Origin: Ilex aquifolium
Lineage: Eukaryota; Streptophyta; Magnoliopsida; Aquifoliales; Aquifoliaceae
Direction: 5' to 3'
Length of the DNA stretch: 64,000 nucleotides
NCBI GenBank assembly: GCA_951799425.1
Contig: OX637405.1
Coordinates: forward strand, 22,322,589-22,386,588
The position numbers and the translations under genes are program-made. Positions 43,590 through 56,065 of this stretch are shown piece after piece; positions within the stretch are counted from its first letter, which is position 1; each line of letters begins with the position of its first letter. A model generated the notes under the pieces. That model did no database searches. It had not been told where the DNA came from and worked only from the letters and a program-made list of their open reading frames with translations.

Positions 43590-44720
43590 TGTGAAAGCAT
43601 CTTCATCATTATCCGAAGCAGGTTCAAGTGAAGGGCCACCTCGCATGTGGAGTCTTCGAAATATCTATGAAGAAACTGAAGTGATAACTCAAAGATTTAG
43701 TGATCTAACACTCTTTCGCCTATTTGCCGATTATGATCCCATAGGCTATGAGAAAGCAACACAAGACAAGAAGTGGTGAAGTGCCACATATTAAAAAATT
43801 GAAGCTATTAAAAGGAATGGAACATGGGGACTTGCCATATTCCCTAGAGGACAAAAGGCCATTGGAGTGAAATGGGTGTACAAGGTAAGGAAAAATGCCA
43901 AAGGTGAAGTGGAGTGGTACAAAACAAGATAGATTGCAAAAGGCTATAGTCAAAGACCGGGTATTGACTATGATTAGGTATTTGCACCCGTTGCTCATTT
44001 GAAAACAATTAGATTGATTATTTCTTTAGCTGCTCTAAATGACTGAAGAATTCACCAAATGGAGGAGAAGTCCACCTTTTTGAATAGGTGTATATTGAAC
44101 AACCATTGGGTTATGTTGTGAAAGGGCAAGAAGAGAAAGTCTTGAAATTGAAAAAGGCTTTATATGGATTGAAGCAAGCACCAAAGGCTTAAAACAGTAG
44201 ACTTGACAAGTATTTTGAAGCAAATTATTTTACCAAGTGTCCCCATGAACATGCTCTTTATAAAAAGGTGAATGATAATGGTGATATACTCTATACTTGT
44301 TTATATGTGAATGACTTGATCTTCGTAGGAAATTGTCCAAGAATGTTTGAAGAATTCAAGAGAGCATTTGCTAAAGAATTTGAGATGACTGACATTGGGC
44401 TTATGTCATACTACCTTGGCATTGAAGTGAAGCGAATGAAGGAAGGAATTTTCATCTCCCAAGAAGGTTATGCTAAGGAAATTTTGAAAATTTAAGATAC
44501 AAGATTATAAGCCAGTAGGTACACTCGTTGAATGTGGTGTAACATTGTGAAAATATGAAGATGGAGAGCATGTGGATTCCACCCATTTCAAGAGCTTAGT
44601 TGAAATCTTGAAGTACTTAATATGCACAAGACTGGACATTTTTTTGTGTGTTGGTCTTGTAAGTTGCTACATGGAAGCTCCTACCATGACCCATTTGAAG
44701 GCGACGAAAAGAATGCTTAG
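43590..44720 (+). pseudogene. Cop-3 reverse transcriptase
   Basis: IGVKWVYKVRKNAKGEV, YGLKQAPKA, ILYTCLYVNDLIFVGN (catalytic region, about 44290) and YYLGIEVKRMKEGIFISQ show a copia reverse transcriptase. A hAT element then cuts the frame at 44728. Several breaks. Confidence 0.82.
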
Positions 44721-44727
44721 ATATATC

Positions 44728-45514
44728 CAGGGGTGGAGCTAGAAATTTTTTTTAGGGTGGGCACACTAGTATGTTTTAATTTTTTTTAATAGACCGTAAA
44801 AGTTCATAAATTTATATTTATTAAAATTATATTTAATACTTTTTAAACATAAAAGATTAAAAATCGATATGCATAACATGAGCAAAAAAATAATAATTAA
44901 AACTTCTTATCGAAAATGCGACTAATTATTATTACTTATAATTGAACCTGATATGTTTTTATTATTTGAAAGAGTTACAAATTAATTTTATCAGCAATAT
45001 TTCTTTTATATACAAAATCGCGGCAACAATCTTCCGTTTATGATCCTATAGTTTACTACATAACGACACACATTTTTATACAATAACGAAATAACCCTAC
45101 AATTTAAAAAAAAATTATAAAATAACATTAATATGTTCAAAACATATTCGAACATGTCTAAAAGTTAACAATTATATTAGTTTTACTTAATTTGAGATTT
45201 AATTGATAGAGACTCATTGGTTTGTGACCATTGGATTAGATAGTAGAGTTTATTAAATATTAAGACTCACTATTATACTTAATATCGCAATGTATTAGGT
45301 CCTTAAATTAGGTTTCAATAACATTGTTCAAAAAATTAACAATCATTTAGGTAGGAGTCTATTCAAATCAATATCACCAGAATACAATATTAGGGTGGAC
45401 ATAATTAAATATGTCTAAATTTTATTTCAAAAAATACACGTTTAATAAGAAGCAAAAAAAAATTGAGGGGGGACATGTGCCCACCACCCTAGCCCAAGGG
45501 TGGCTCTGCCCCTG
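44728..45514. mobile_element. Non-autonomous hAT element (787 bp)
   Basis: The ends are caggggtggagctag and ...gggtggctctgcccctg, imperfect inverted repeats. The flanks are a perfect 8-bp duplication gatatatc (44720-44727 and 45515-45522), the size made by hAT transposases. The interior is AT-rich with no transposase coding. It inserted into the Cop-3 pol after that element had arrived. Confidence 0.9.
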
Positions 45515-45522
45515 GATATATC

Positions 45523-45780
45523 AAAGGAACACTTGATTATGAATTGTTATATTCTTGTTCTAACAATTCCAAGCTTGCGGGCTATTGTGATATTGATTGG
45601 GCTAGAGATATAGATAATAGAAAAAGTACTACTGGGTATGTTTTCTTCATGGGAGATACCGCATTTGCTTGGAGTTCAAAGAAGCAACCCATTGTTATTC
45701 TTTCGACTTGTGAAGTCGAGTTTTTGTCAAGCCATTGGGCTTAGAAATTTGTTGAAGGAGAATTTAATTCCAAAATTTTG
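45523..45780 (+). pseudogene. Cop-3 RNase H, first part
   Basis: KLAGYCDIDWARDIDNRKST, GYVFFMGDTAFAWSSKKQ and ILSTCEVEF are the copia RNase H core. Clear copia text fades after about 45780 and returns near 48130. Confidence 0.8.
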
Positions 45781-45929
45781 AATATTTTAGCTTCCTGTTG
45801 TATTGTCAAGATGTCCTCTTCTTTAGACAGTTCCATTACCATATATGTATGGGTCTACTAAACACCAACAATGATGATACCAAAAAAGACAACCTTTTGA
45901 ATGGATGGTTATCAATGGCATGCACAAAA

Positions 45930-45964
<35 letters not shown>
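45930..45964 (+). repeat. Poly-G run of 35 bases
   Basis: An uninterrupted run of G follows gcacaaaa. Such a run is rare in plant DNA and is prone to slippage and to sequencing or assembly error. It lies near where Cop-3 text is lost. Confidence 0.85.
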
Positions 45965-45965
<1 letters not shown>

Positions 45966-48110
45966 AGTGGTATTGATAATGTATAGATCTTTGTGGTGCT
46001 TGGAATCATATGAATTGGTCAAATAGATCTTAATTTTTTGTTATGTTCAACTGTTTATGGCTTCTTATTATTTTCGGTTATAGATTGTAGTGGTTTTGGT
46101 TATGGTTATGGAGGGGCTTCTGCATTTGGTGAATTAAATTTTGATACTTATTTGGCTACTTCACATAGTGTAGTTAACTATTTAGCTCAAATCTCATCAT
46201 TGAATCTTTAGTCTGAGTGTGTCATATTACATCTATAAGGTAGTTCAGAATGTATGGTTTTTGTGAATCATATTGCCCCTGTAAGGTATGGTCAATGGTT
46301 TTTTTTGAGTAATTATTTTTTAGTGATGGGTTTGTGTTGGTGAGAAGGAAAAAAAAGTCTTTTGTGGCTATTGTATAACAAATTTTCACAAGTGTGTTGG
46401 CGTGTATCTATAAATATATTGTTTTGTGGAAATTCAAAGTTTTTATGTTTATTTAAGACTGCATTGTTTTAATATGTTGGGAAAAGATTTAGGAGTTGTT
46501 TGTCTTGAGCACAAGCTTTATGATTTGTATGTGGTGGATATTAATTGGGTACGACATTGGTTTAGCAAGCAAAAGGCAAAAAACTAAAACTAAAAAGATG
46601 AAGGCAAAGAGTTAGTGTGTAAACTTCAAACCAATCACCTCATTTGGATTGGCTGCATTGTAACTTCGCGCTGTTATTGTCTTTGAACATGATGAGTTTC
46701 ATACGAAAAGTTTACACAACTAAGTTTAAGCTACATGCTAGCAACACAAAAGTTCACCACTTTTCACATATTGTCTGCTGATTTCCTCTTGGAACAATGC
46801 ATCAAATAATATTTTGTCATTTTAGTACCTGTTACTTGGAATTACTACTTGGTGAAGGCTTTCCATATTATTGCATTAACCGAGCTGAGATAGCTGCAGC
46901 CAGCATGGCTGGAACGGGGGAATGAGAAGAAGATGAAGCAACAGTCGTGGTTGAATCAATACCATCAATAGGAGTTTGAGTTGCTCGAGCAACAAGTAGT
47001 GAGCGCATGTTACGGTTCACCCCTAACCATACAACATAGGCAGATGTAAAGACGGCTAGAGGGGGGATGGATTGCCCCACTCATGATTTAAACTAGTATA
47101 TGTTTAACTTTGGATACCAAAGATTGTATTCCTGTCAGTTCAAGGTTGAGTGTGCTTTGCATAGAATTGTTGTTTAGGTTGCACAACATTTTTTTGGGTA
47201 GTGGACTTTAAATCATTTTTAGGTTCAAGGTCAGTATAGATGTTTAATTTCAATCTCTTTGCTTTTTTTTTTTTTTTTTTCCGGTAATTATTTCAACTTC
47301 TTTGTTATTTTGCCTCAATGAGTAAGTTTAGCCCCAAAGATTATGAAAAATTAGTTTTTCTACTTTGGCAGACATACACGTCAATTTTATGATTATTGCT
47401 CATGTCTCTTTCTCTCTATCTTATTATTGCAGAAGAGAGATAATGACCATTAGAATCAAACACATCAAAGCTTTAAATTGTAGGTAGTGGGCAAAGGACG
47501 ATGGTGCTCCAAAATCTCTCTTTTTTGTGAATATATGACTTTTGAAGCTTATTTGACTGTAGTGTTGTCTTTTTTTTTTTAAATGCCGCTTTAACTTGAT
47601 ATGACTGTGATAGGACTTGACAATTGAGAGGAGGAATATAAGATGTTTGAATGTGGTATTTGCAAAGGATTGAGAAACCACCTATTGAAATTATTTATTG
47701 TTTATGTATACATTTAGGAACTTGGCTTTGAAATCTGAATGTGAAATTTAGGGTGGGACAATATGCCTCCCATGAGTAAAAAGGAAATGCGTAATATTTA
47801 TTTCATCTTAGAGGTGGCAGATTTATTGTACAAGTTTTTCTGAAACGATTTGATGATATGACAAGGATGCAGCAGAAATATTGTTAATAATACTTGAGTA
47901 GTGGCTTCATTTTGAGATTACTTTTTTTTTTTTTGAGATCTATGCATTGGATTGAGGAATGATGAATGTTTAGATACAGGTCTATGCATTCTTATTTGTT
48001 GTTGTGGTATTGTCAAAATTCGATCAGTGTTCAAATATAAGTTTGTGTTTTTTCTTAATTGATTCGGATTGTTTTTAATGAACGATTGTTTGTATTATAT
48101 AGTGCATTCA
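45965..48110. other. Unidentified DNA inserted in Cop-3
   Basis: This stretch separates two parts of the Cop-3 RNase H and is not copia-like. The plus strand has a short Gly/Tyr-rich frame near 46080-46130 (CSGFGYGYGGASAFG). The minus strand has a 70-residue frame at 46868-47080 with an Ala/Ser/Thr-rich C-terminus. Neither is recognised. T and A runs are common (47265-47280, 47570-47581). It could be a captured host fragment, a decayed transposon or several insertions. Confidence 0.5.
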
Positions 48111-48284
48111 GACATGAACATTAACTAGTTAGAGAATATGTGACCAAGAAAGAGGTAGAACTCAAGTTTGTAAAGTCATAAGACCAAATTGCCGATATTT
48201 TCACTAAGCTCCTCAAGGAGGATGTCTTTTACAAATTGAGAAGTTTGCTTGCAGTTGAGAAGAAAAATCATGTTTAAGGGGAAG
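48111..48284 (+). pseudogene. Cop-3 RNase H end and polypurine tract
   Basis: Codes REYVTKKEVELKFVKS, DQIADIFTKLLKEDVFYKL and LLAVEKKNHV, the usual C-terminal end of copia pol, then the purine-rich aaggggaag next to the LTR. Confidence 0.82.
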
Positions 48285-48625
48285 TGTCGAAAAATAATAG
48301 TAAACATGACTTTTCATGTTATTGGAGTTATTTTTATGCATTAGTTTTTATGTATTAGTGGGTTATCAATTTATTAATAGAAGGGGACAAGTAATTGTGG
48401 TATTTTAATTATTCAAATAATGGAGGAATGAAGTCTTTATTATTTTTATTATTGCATTATGTAGTGATATTATTTTGTATGTCATGTGTTATATATGAGA
48501 GTTTATATATATCATATGTAATACACTCATATGGGTATGAGTAAATTGAAAAACTTATTCCTATCTTCAATAATCTCTTCTATTATATTTTTTGTGAGTA
48601 TGTGATAGTCCTCTAGATTCCAACA
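48285..48625 (+). repeat. 3' LTR of Cop-3 (341 bp)
   Basis: Starts tgtcgaaaaataatag and ends agattccaaca. Its first 198 bp match 33979-34176. Confidence 0.88.
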
Positions 48626-50255
48626 AATTGATGTAGTATAGTGATGCAATACATGAAAGAGCTATTAGTTTTTCTTTTGGTTTTATTCTGGAACTACCAA
48701 TATATGATTTTCTATTCTGTGGCTATGGAATGACTTCACAATACATCCATTGTATTCGAGCCCCACATTTACCATGAAAGTCAGAAAGAGAGTCTTTTTC
48801 ACCTGGCGTGACTAACAGCTATTTGTTATGCTTCAACCACTTTGGACAACAAAATGAAGGTGATGTTATACAGTGTTCAATGATTCGTTTGCGTGTTGAT
48901 CTTATAGACGAAGACACCTGGTTGTATTAGTCTGATTATCAATGGAAACACAAGTACAATTATCGTCTAATAAGTGTTACAAATGTGATATATGTAAAAA
49001 ACAATGTATAGATTCAAAACTTATTTTTATTATGGTATCGTGTGAAACATATATTATTCGCGAGGATAATTTATTGGTAGTTATTACATTATATCATAAA
49101 TGAGAATATATGTGAAATTCATTTTATGACCGAAACTAGTTTTTGAAGGTGTTATTCCATCCTGATCAAAAAAGAAAAGAAAAGATGTTATTCTATTAAA
49201 ATTTTTTTCATGTAGGATACCTTGGCGAATCTTCCTGTTGGGAAAATTTTCTTGACCATTCAATTATTCTTTGTCTCCCTCCCTGGACAAAGGATAAATA
49301 AACCATAATATTCTTTCAAATAAAAAACAGCTAGTGTAGAATACATGGCAGCAAATATCATTGAGAATTTGGACCATAAAAAATTAAAAAATAAAAGAAA
49401 AAAAAGGATAATAGAAGAAGCAAAGAGTAATGTACATTGAATCACATGAAATTTACTAGGCTGATTGCTTTATAATTCGAAATTTGTTAGCAACATATCT
49501 GTATATAAAATATCATTCAGACATAATTTAACAACTTAATTTGCAGAATAATTTTATTGTAGCAATTAAAGCAAAGTTCTAATGGCCTATTTTTCATTCA
49601 ACAAATGTAATAAATTAGGTACCTGAAATAAATCCCCAAGTTTACTATACAAATAATTTATTTCTAAATAAGAATTTTATCCCATCAGCCAGATGGAGGG
49701 AGATTAACCTCAAAACAAAGGTAAAATTAGTCTCTCTAAAATCTTACTAACAAGTCTATCATTTGAAACAAATAAAAACTTGGTTTGGAATATCTTTTTA
49801 GGTAAAACTTATTGTACCCACAAGTGGTTTGACTGTTTCCTACTCATCCATTTATAAATAAAAAATCATCGTATAACTCTGTATAGTAAGCCGAGTCTAA
49901 TCATGATTTTGCCGTCAACTGTTTAGCTTTGTTGAAAGATGAAATAAAGTCGTTGAGAAACGATTGTTAGAGAGAGGCTCCACATTTTCTCCAAAGTATG
50001 TGGTGAAGAGTGATGCATTGAGATCTACAGAGAAGGTCAGATGAATGCGAAGTAGGTAAGGTTGCAATAAAGTGAGATTTTGGTCACATTCCATTCCAAC
50101 TTGCGTACCAGCAACTACCAGCCATTAATTGTGAGCTTGACATTTGACGGCAAGGAGTTTTGATTGTGTGTTCTGTGCAGCTGTGCAGAAGTTAACTATC
50201 TGGGAATTTGGGAATTACTAGGATGTTCAGTCAGAATTTCTAGCCTCTTAGGGGT
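48626..50255. other. AT-rich region with nothing recognised
   Basis: No coding signal, terminal repeat or known element motif is visible. It may be the DNA into which Cop-3 and Tat-4 inserted. Confidence 0.6.
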
Positions 50256-50763
50256 TGAGCTATCGATTCAATAAGATGACAAAGGATAAAGATGAATAGA
50301 CAGAGATTTTATAGTGGTTCACCAATTCGGAAGTTTGGATAATCCACTCTAATGAAGTCTCTTACTCCTAGGGGTATTCTATTAATTGAGGGGAAGGAGA
50401 TTACACAGAGTAAATGCAAAGATGATTACTTGATTATAGTGTGAGAGATTTGATCTCTATTTATAGTTTGCAGTTGCTGGCGTGATTGTCTTGCGTGATC
50501 ACTGTCTCCTTTTCGTAACAAACACTATACTTGCGTATTCATCGTGATTCCCTTGAGGCTGTTTGTGACCCATCTGTCAGAATATTTGGTCGTTACGGGT
50601 TATATTCCCTAGGCGTGGCGTGACCTTTTGGATGGTGCCAACTGTCATTGTAATCGTGTGCACAAGGGTCTCGTTGCCGAAGATTCCCGACTTGCGCACC
50701 CCAAGCTAGTGATCATGAGTTGTCTGGTCCGAGCTTAACCTTAGTCGATTTTCAGTATCATCA
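50256..50763 (-). repeat. 3' LTR of Tat-4 (about 508 bp)
   Basis: The right edge (cagtatcatca, then gttgccccccaatcc) is clear. The left edge at tgagctatcg is approximate. It shares tatagtggttcacc with the other Tat LTRs, and has a minus-strand TATA box at 50459-50465 (plus atttata). Confidence 0.75.
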
Positions 50764-51528
50764 GTTGCCCCCCAATCCCTAGCCAGGTAAGCCTTGTCCG
50801 ACGTAGATTGAGAATGACCTGCACTATTATAGACAAGCTCAGCTCAGTTTATACTTAAGAGTCACACGATGGGACGTTTCCCCGGATTTTTGGCATTGCA
50901 CGCATGCGAGGAGTCATTCTTGCCTCGTTTATCGAGCACGTTCTGTGTTTATGTGCCACATGTTCGATCGTACGCGTTCTTTAAATGCCTTTGCAGGCTA
51001 AACCGCCAAAAGACCCTCTGTTCCAGTTTTTTTCATTTTTTTTCGAATTTCTCAGTGCCTTTACCAAAAAACCCTCTTCTTTCTCTGTCTCTTGTGATTT
51101 TGTCTTCTTCTTCTTCTTCCTTGCTATCCAAGATGACTCAGAGAGTACTCAAATCGTTCGGTGGTCTTCTTGAAGCTTGCTCTATTCTTCTCTAGTGCCC
51201 CTATTGGGTTCTCAATTGTCGATCGTCCTTAATTCCTAGGTACGCCTTCTTTCTTGCCCTTTTCTTTTCTTCTCTCTCCTAGGGTTTTGGTTCAACCTTG
51301 GATCCTACAAATCCGAGGTGGTTGCTCCACTTTTAGAACTTTCGCTTTTGTTATTTTAGGAGCCAGGGTCGTTCCTTGTCCTTTCTCCCCCTTTTCTTGG
51401 ATTCGTGCGGCAGAACTAGGGTCTTCCTCTTTGGTCGTTGGAGTATTGATCCTCGAGTCCTCGAGGACTGTTTCTTGAACGTTCCTTCTCTTTATGCTTT
51501 TTTTAGCCACTTTTCCCCTTGCGCCCTC
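50764..51528 (+). other. Polypurine tract and leader of the Tat-4 antisense gene
   Basis: Begins with the complementary polypurine tract (gttgccccccaatcc). A candidate leader intron runs from 51240 (ctag|gtacgc) to 51359 (gttattttag), 120 nt, at the place matching 1694-1808 in Tat-1. No certain coding before 51529. Confidence 0.55.
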
Positions 51529-51603
51529 ATGTCTGCTTCTTCTGAGGCCACAAGCTCTTTCGTCTCCCTCGCCATGACTGATAGATCTCCCGAGGTCGAG
51601 GTC
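51529..51603 (+). pseudogene. Start of the Tat-4 antisense accessory gene
   Basis: MSASSEATSSFVSLAMTDRSPEVE matches the N-termini in Tat-1 and Tat-2 before the text switches to CACTA sequence at about 51603. The Transposase_28-like core is absent from this copy. Confidence 0.7.
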
Positions 51604-51639
51604 CTATCTTGACATAGCAGACGGATCGAAGATCCCAAT

Positions 51640-53700
51640 GAACTCGATAATCTAGGAGATGTGTCTGGGATAGGTTGTGATGTAGGTGCATCAGATGATA
51701 TAGCCCTAACACGTATACGAGAGGATGCAGCTCTAGTAGGTGCATCAGAGGATGCAACCTTACTACCTGCTGCATATCCATCGAGATACTTAGCTAATTT
51801 CAAAAATTCACAGAACCATTGTATTTCTTTTGGAGACAAAGTGTATCACACAATTGGTTTTACATATAACTCCCCATTCTTTTGGAGGTGCAAATCTTTT
51901 CTGATATTTAGGTCCTCCAAATCCAGACGAGCTTTATCTGTGTCCTTACTCTTGCCATCAATACTCAACAACGTGCCAAGAAAACTACCACATATATTCT
52001 TCTCTATGTGCATGACATCAAAGTTATGTCGAATCTTAAGCACATGCCAATACGGTAGCTCAAAAAAAAAAAAAAAGCTCTTCTTTGTCCAATTAAGTTC
52101 CTCAGATGACCACTTTCTTTTTCAATTGTTTGGATGTTTCCCGAATTGCACATTTGCTAGACACTCCAATTGATCTAAAATCTGTTGCCCCATAACTTGC
52201 AAGGTTTTGATCTTTTCTCAATCTTACCATTAAATAACTTACTTCGTTGCCAACTATGATCTTGCGGCAAGTAATGACGATGGCCTATGTAGCCTATTTT
52301 ACTTCTTAATGGTTGTGATGATGCATCAAATTACAAGTGGGGCATGCCTTGTAACCTTTTGTACTCAATTCATATAGGTTACGATAAGAAGGAAAATAAT
52401 TTATGGACCACATAATAGGTGCACACATTTGGAATGTTTGTTTGCTACATGCATCAAAATTTACAGCACTTTCCCACAATTCTTTCAACTCATCAATTAA
52501 CAGGTGTAAGTATACGTCAATCTCCTTCCCAAGTGCCTATGGTCCTGGAATAAGCAATGACATCATGAAGAATGGATCACTTATACATTTCCAAGGAGGC
52601 AGGTTGTAAGGCATCAGTATTACAGGTCACATACTGTAAGAGTTTCTCTTGTTCCCAAAAAGGTTAAAACCTTCAGTGGCAAATCCAACCCTAACATTAC
52701 AAGCGTCTTTAGCGAAATCAGGATATTACTTCTCAAAGTCTTCCATTCTTTAGAATCACGAAGATGCCTTGAAAAATTCTCGTCATCCACTCACTTCTCT
52801 TGGTGCCACCTCATATCTATAGCTGTTTTCCTCGACATAAACAATCTCTATAACCTCAGTTTCAACGAAAAGTATCGCAAGATCTTATTAGGTATCTTCT
52901 TACCCTTACCATATTTGAGTTGATAGCTTGACTCCCCACATACTGTCCATTTATCCAATTTTTCATTCTTCTTCCAAAATAGAATACAACCGTACCTACA
53001 TGCATGAATGGGCATGTATCCCAATCCTAAAGATCTTAAGATTTTTTTAGCATCATAGATAGATGTTGGAAGAATATGACCTTTAGATAAAAGGTCTGCC
53101 AATAGCTCTAACATCAATGTTAATGAATTATTGCTTCACTTGCTCAATACCTTCAAATGAAGCAACTTAACCAAGAACGACAACAATGTATATTTTTTAC
53201 AACCAAGATACAAAACACATTGAGCATCCTTCAATAATTTTTCAAAAGTTTGAACTTCCTCACTATCAACATCCTCACATGTTTCTCTAGCATGAACACC
53301 CCCTAAATCATTATCCATGAACATTCCCCTACCAATATCTTCCAATATTTCAGGTATTTCGTCTTGATCATCATCTCCACTGTCTATCATATCATCCTTG
53401 ACACTATCAACATCATCATCATCATCTTCAAAAAATTGGATGACATTCATACAAACGGGTTCCCCATAGTGTACCCACGCCATGTAAGAGGTTATGATCT
53501 CTTTCACGTACAAATGATTTTTCAAAGTCTCATCATCATGCCATTCTGCATTCATGCAATTCCTACATGGACATCAAATTTTTTCATCTCGACTCGAACG
53601 TTTCATGGAAAAATTGACAAAATATTTGACCCCATCAATGTATTTCTCATCCAACCTATGCCTAATTGTCATCCAACTCTTTCCATAATTGAAACCCTAA
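51640..53700 (-). pseudogene. Decayed TNP2-type CACTA transposase (Transposase_21)
   Basis: On the minus strand, 5' to 3': a Transpos_assoc-type zinc-binding start (KYIDGVKYFVNFSM, CPCRNCMN, about 53550-53660), an acidic linker (about 53250-53450), SLGLGYMPIHACRYGCILFW (about 53000), VGFATEGFNLFGN (about 52680), LPPWKCISDPFFMMSLLIPG (about 52570), DELKELWESAVNFD, KGYKACPTCN, then VMHIEKNICGSFLGTLL and ARLDLEDLNIRKDLHLQ (about 51880-52010). Frameshifts and stops are frequent, and a run of about 15 A at 52062-52076 splits the frame. After YLDGYAAGS (about 51770) the text becomes low-complexity and is not typical TNP2. Confidence 0.85.
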
Positions 53701-53719
53701 AAAATCAAATATTTATCAA

Positions 53720-55260
53720 TATCATGTACCAAGCATCATGCAAACTATGTTGTCGACTCCTTGCTATTTTGGTAGGTGGTCCTATGCCATTCAAGAATGC
53801 ACATTCTATATAGTAGGAAGGATCTCTTACCGCTTCGTACATCTCTAACGAAAATCTGGCAACATCTCCCCTTAGTTCTCCAAGTACACAACATAGACTA
53901 GTGTTGTTGCTACACCCATGTAGTATGTACCTAGAGAACAATGAGATCTACCACATAGAATATCCAAGAGATGTAACGAGTTAAGCGGAGAGATAATAAC
54001 TACAATATAGACTTGTTTATTCGTAAATTGTCTGAAATTATACAATTCAAGAAATCTCCACCGGCAAAGAATACTCTATATCTGATGTGGATTCTTGAAT
54101 GGGTACTAAGGTTTCATGCAGACATGCATAAAATAGTACAAATTTTAAAACTTACAAACATATTGTATTGAAACCTTAATAAAAATTAAGATTTCAATAA
54201 ATCACCAAAACTTATAACTCGCCCATTCCTAGAAACAAAACAAAGCATTAAAAAAACTAGACATATATAATAATTGATCAAGTTTTCTTGCCAATCAAGG
54301 TATACGTGAGGATAATCTAAGCAATACCAATATATAATAAATATAAAGTTTGGGAGGACATAAACCTTGCCCATTTACGTAATAAATAAAAAAACTAAGA
54401 AGTCTGTTTGAATGATACAAGAAAGGTAACTATGGCCCACTATACTTTCTTTTCTTTCCTAACTTACATGTGAATGTATATATATGTGTGTGTGTGTGAA
54501 TGTAGTTTTCCCCAGCAAGTGGTGGGACCTCTTTCCACTAAAATGGTAGTATATATTTTAAGATTTTTATATAGAATCGAGAATTATCCCAAGTATCAAT
54601 CTTTTAGACTCATTAGATTTGGATGTACAAAATGACCCACAAACCAACACTAATTGATCAAGTTAAATAGAGTGTCCTTCTCATTTTTCTTTATGCATTT
54701 CGGTTTCCCCATAAATTTGGTCGAACCACCCGAAATAAAGGGGATTCGCAATCCAGAGCAGTTACAATCCCAACCCTAAATTATAATTCAAATTGTAAAT
54801 TCACTCACGATCCAAGTAACTTCACATCATAACTCCAACCTCAAATCGTAACCCTAACTTATTATTTCTTTTATTTTGATATTCATCAAATTCATATTTT
54901 GACAACACTTATGAGAAACATCGAATAAATATGTGTTAGCTATGGTTATATGGATGTATTATTACTATATAAAAATCACAAAACGAACCACAACCCAAAA
55001 TAATGTATGTTTCAGTATCACATACTAAATTTCTCACGATTGATCCAATTCTAGAGTAGATTTGTGAATCATAAAAACATCAATCAAAGTGGATGAATTA
55101 TTGGGCTCTAGAAATCTTTGCATTAGTAAATTCAAACTAAAGTGAAGGAATTAGTGGCTTCTATTCAAACTAGAGGAATACATAACATCCAAGATGATAA
55201 ACATAACCCAAAACTAGAAAAAAAAAAAAAAAATTCAATATATGAATATATACATGAAGA
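53720..55260. other. AT-rich upstream part of the CACTA element
   Basis: Beyond the first transposase codons no coding is seen. A short TA/TG microsatellite lies at about 54476-54500. An 18-base A run occurs near 55219-55233. Confidence 0.55.
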
Positions 55261-55270
55261 ACAAAAACCC

Positions 55271-55418
55271 AAAATGACGTCGTTTTGGATTAATAGTATC
55301 AAAATGACCTAGGGCATGAGATATTAGGAATGCTTGGAGGAATGTAACAATTGACCTAGGTCATGAGATATTAGGAATGCAAAATGACGTCGTTTTGGAT
55401 TAATAGTATCAAAATGAC
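55271..55418. repeat. Paired direct repeats in the order A-B-B-A in the CACTA subterminal region
   Basis: Unit A (aaaatgacgtcgttttgg..., 38 bp) occurs at 55271-55308 and 55381-55418, identical by eye. Unit B (gacctagg, then catgagatattaggaatg, 28 bp, one mismatch) occurs at 55306-55333 and 55353-55380. All four are in the same direction. Confidence 0.9.
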
Positions 55419-55499
55419 AAAGTTTTAATCAAGAAGAGTTGTTTTTTAAAGACTAAAAATGATGTCGTTTTGATTTTTTAAAACGTCGTACTAAAAATT

Positions 55500-55755
55500 T
55501 CTAAATAAATTATTGCAACGCAAATAAAAAAACATCACGAATTAATGTTTCATTTTCTTTTTACTTTAATTTTGATTTACAAAAAATAAAATTCAAATTC
55601 CGCGACGAAAAATTAAACTTCGCGATAAAAATTCCTAGAAAAATTATTGCGACGTAAATAAAAAATGTCACGAATTAATATTTTTATTTTATTTTTACTT
55701 TAATTTTGGTTTTAAAATAAAATTTATATTATGCGATGAAAAATTAAACGTCCCG
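55500..55755. repeat. Two imperfect copies of a roughly 125-bp subterminal unit
   Basis: Positions about 55500-55625 and 55626-55755 share attattgc(a/g)acg, cacgaattaat, actttaattttg and gaaaaattaaac. Words such as gcgacg recur up to the terminus (56000-56050), as is common in subterminal regions where CACTA transposases bind. Confidence 0.75.
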
Positions 55756-56065
55756 AAATAATATTTTGACTTTATTGTCATTTTTATTTTTTATTATTTA
55801 TTTTTGTGATGATTTAATACTATATACGACAAAAAATTTTTTTTTGTAAAAAATTGTCATTTACAGTCATTTCTCGCGCAAAAAAAAAAATTTGGGAAGG
55901 AACATTATTTTGCTACGCACTTGGAAAAAACGTCGTATTAAAATTACCAAAATAGAAATTTGCAACAAAATTATAAAATCTTCACGGTTAGTCTACTTTT
56001 TGCGACGTTTTTTAATTCGTTGCAAAAAAAAAAAAAAATTGCAAAAAATGATTTTTCTTGTAGTA

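Larger units (their letters stand above)
33979..48625 (+). mobile_element. Cop-3: old Ty1-copia element with several nested insertions
   Basis: The left LTR starts at 33979 and the right LTR spans 48285-48625. Inside are Tat-3, then copia gag, protease, integrase and reverse transcriptase, a hAT element within the coding part, a first RNase H piece, 2.1-2.3 kb of foreign DNA and the end of RNase H. The shared 198 bp of the two LTRs differ at about 20 positions by hand count, about 10%, so it is the oldest element that can be dated here (perhaps 4 million years). The flanking 5-mers (aatgt, aattg) only partly agree. Heavily broken. Confidence 0.88.
51604..56065 (-). mobile_element. CACTA (En/Spm-type) transposon, left end lost
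   Basis: The right terminus is at about 56065: plus tttttcttgtagta, the reverse complement of tactacaagaaaaa, a one-base variant of CACTACAAGAAAAA. A decayed TNP2-type transposase lies on the minus strand (51640-53700). The region 54000-56050 is AT-rich with subterminal repeats. No matching left terminus is seen near 51604, so that end is truncated. It sits in the antisense gene of Tat-4, which resumes at about 56066. Confidence 0.85.

Noticed and set aside
46868-47080. 70-residue minus-strand frame as a possible host gene
   Set aside because: Short, no recognised domain, no clear splice partners, and inside an insertion in a retrotransposon. Kept only as a point to search.
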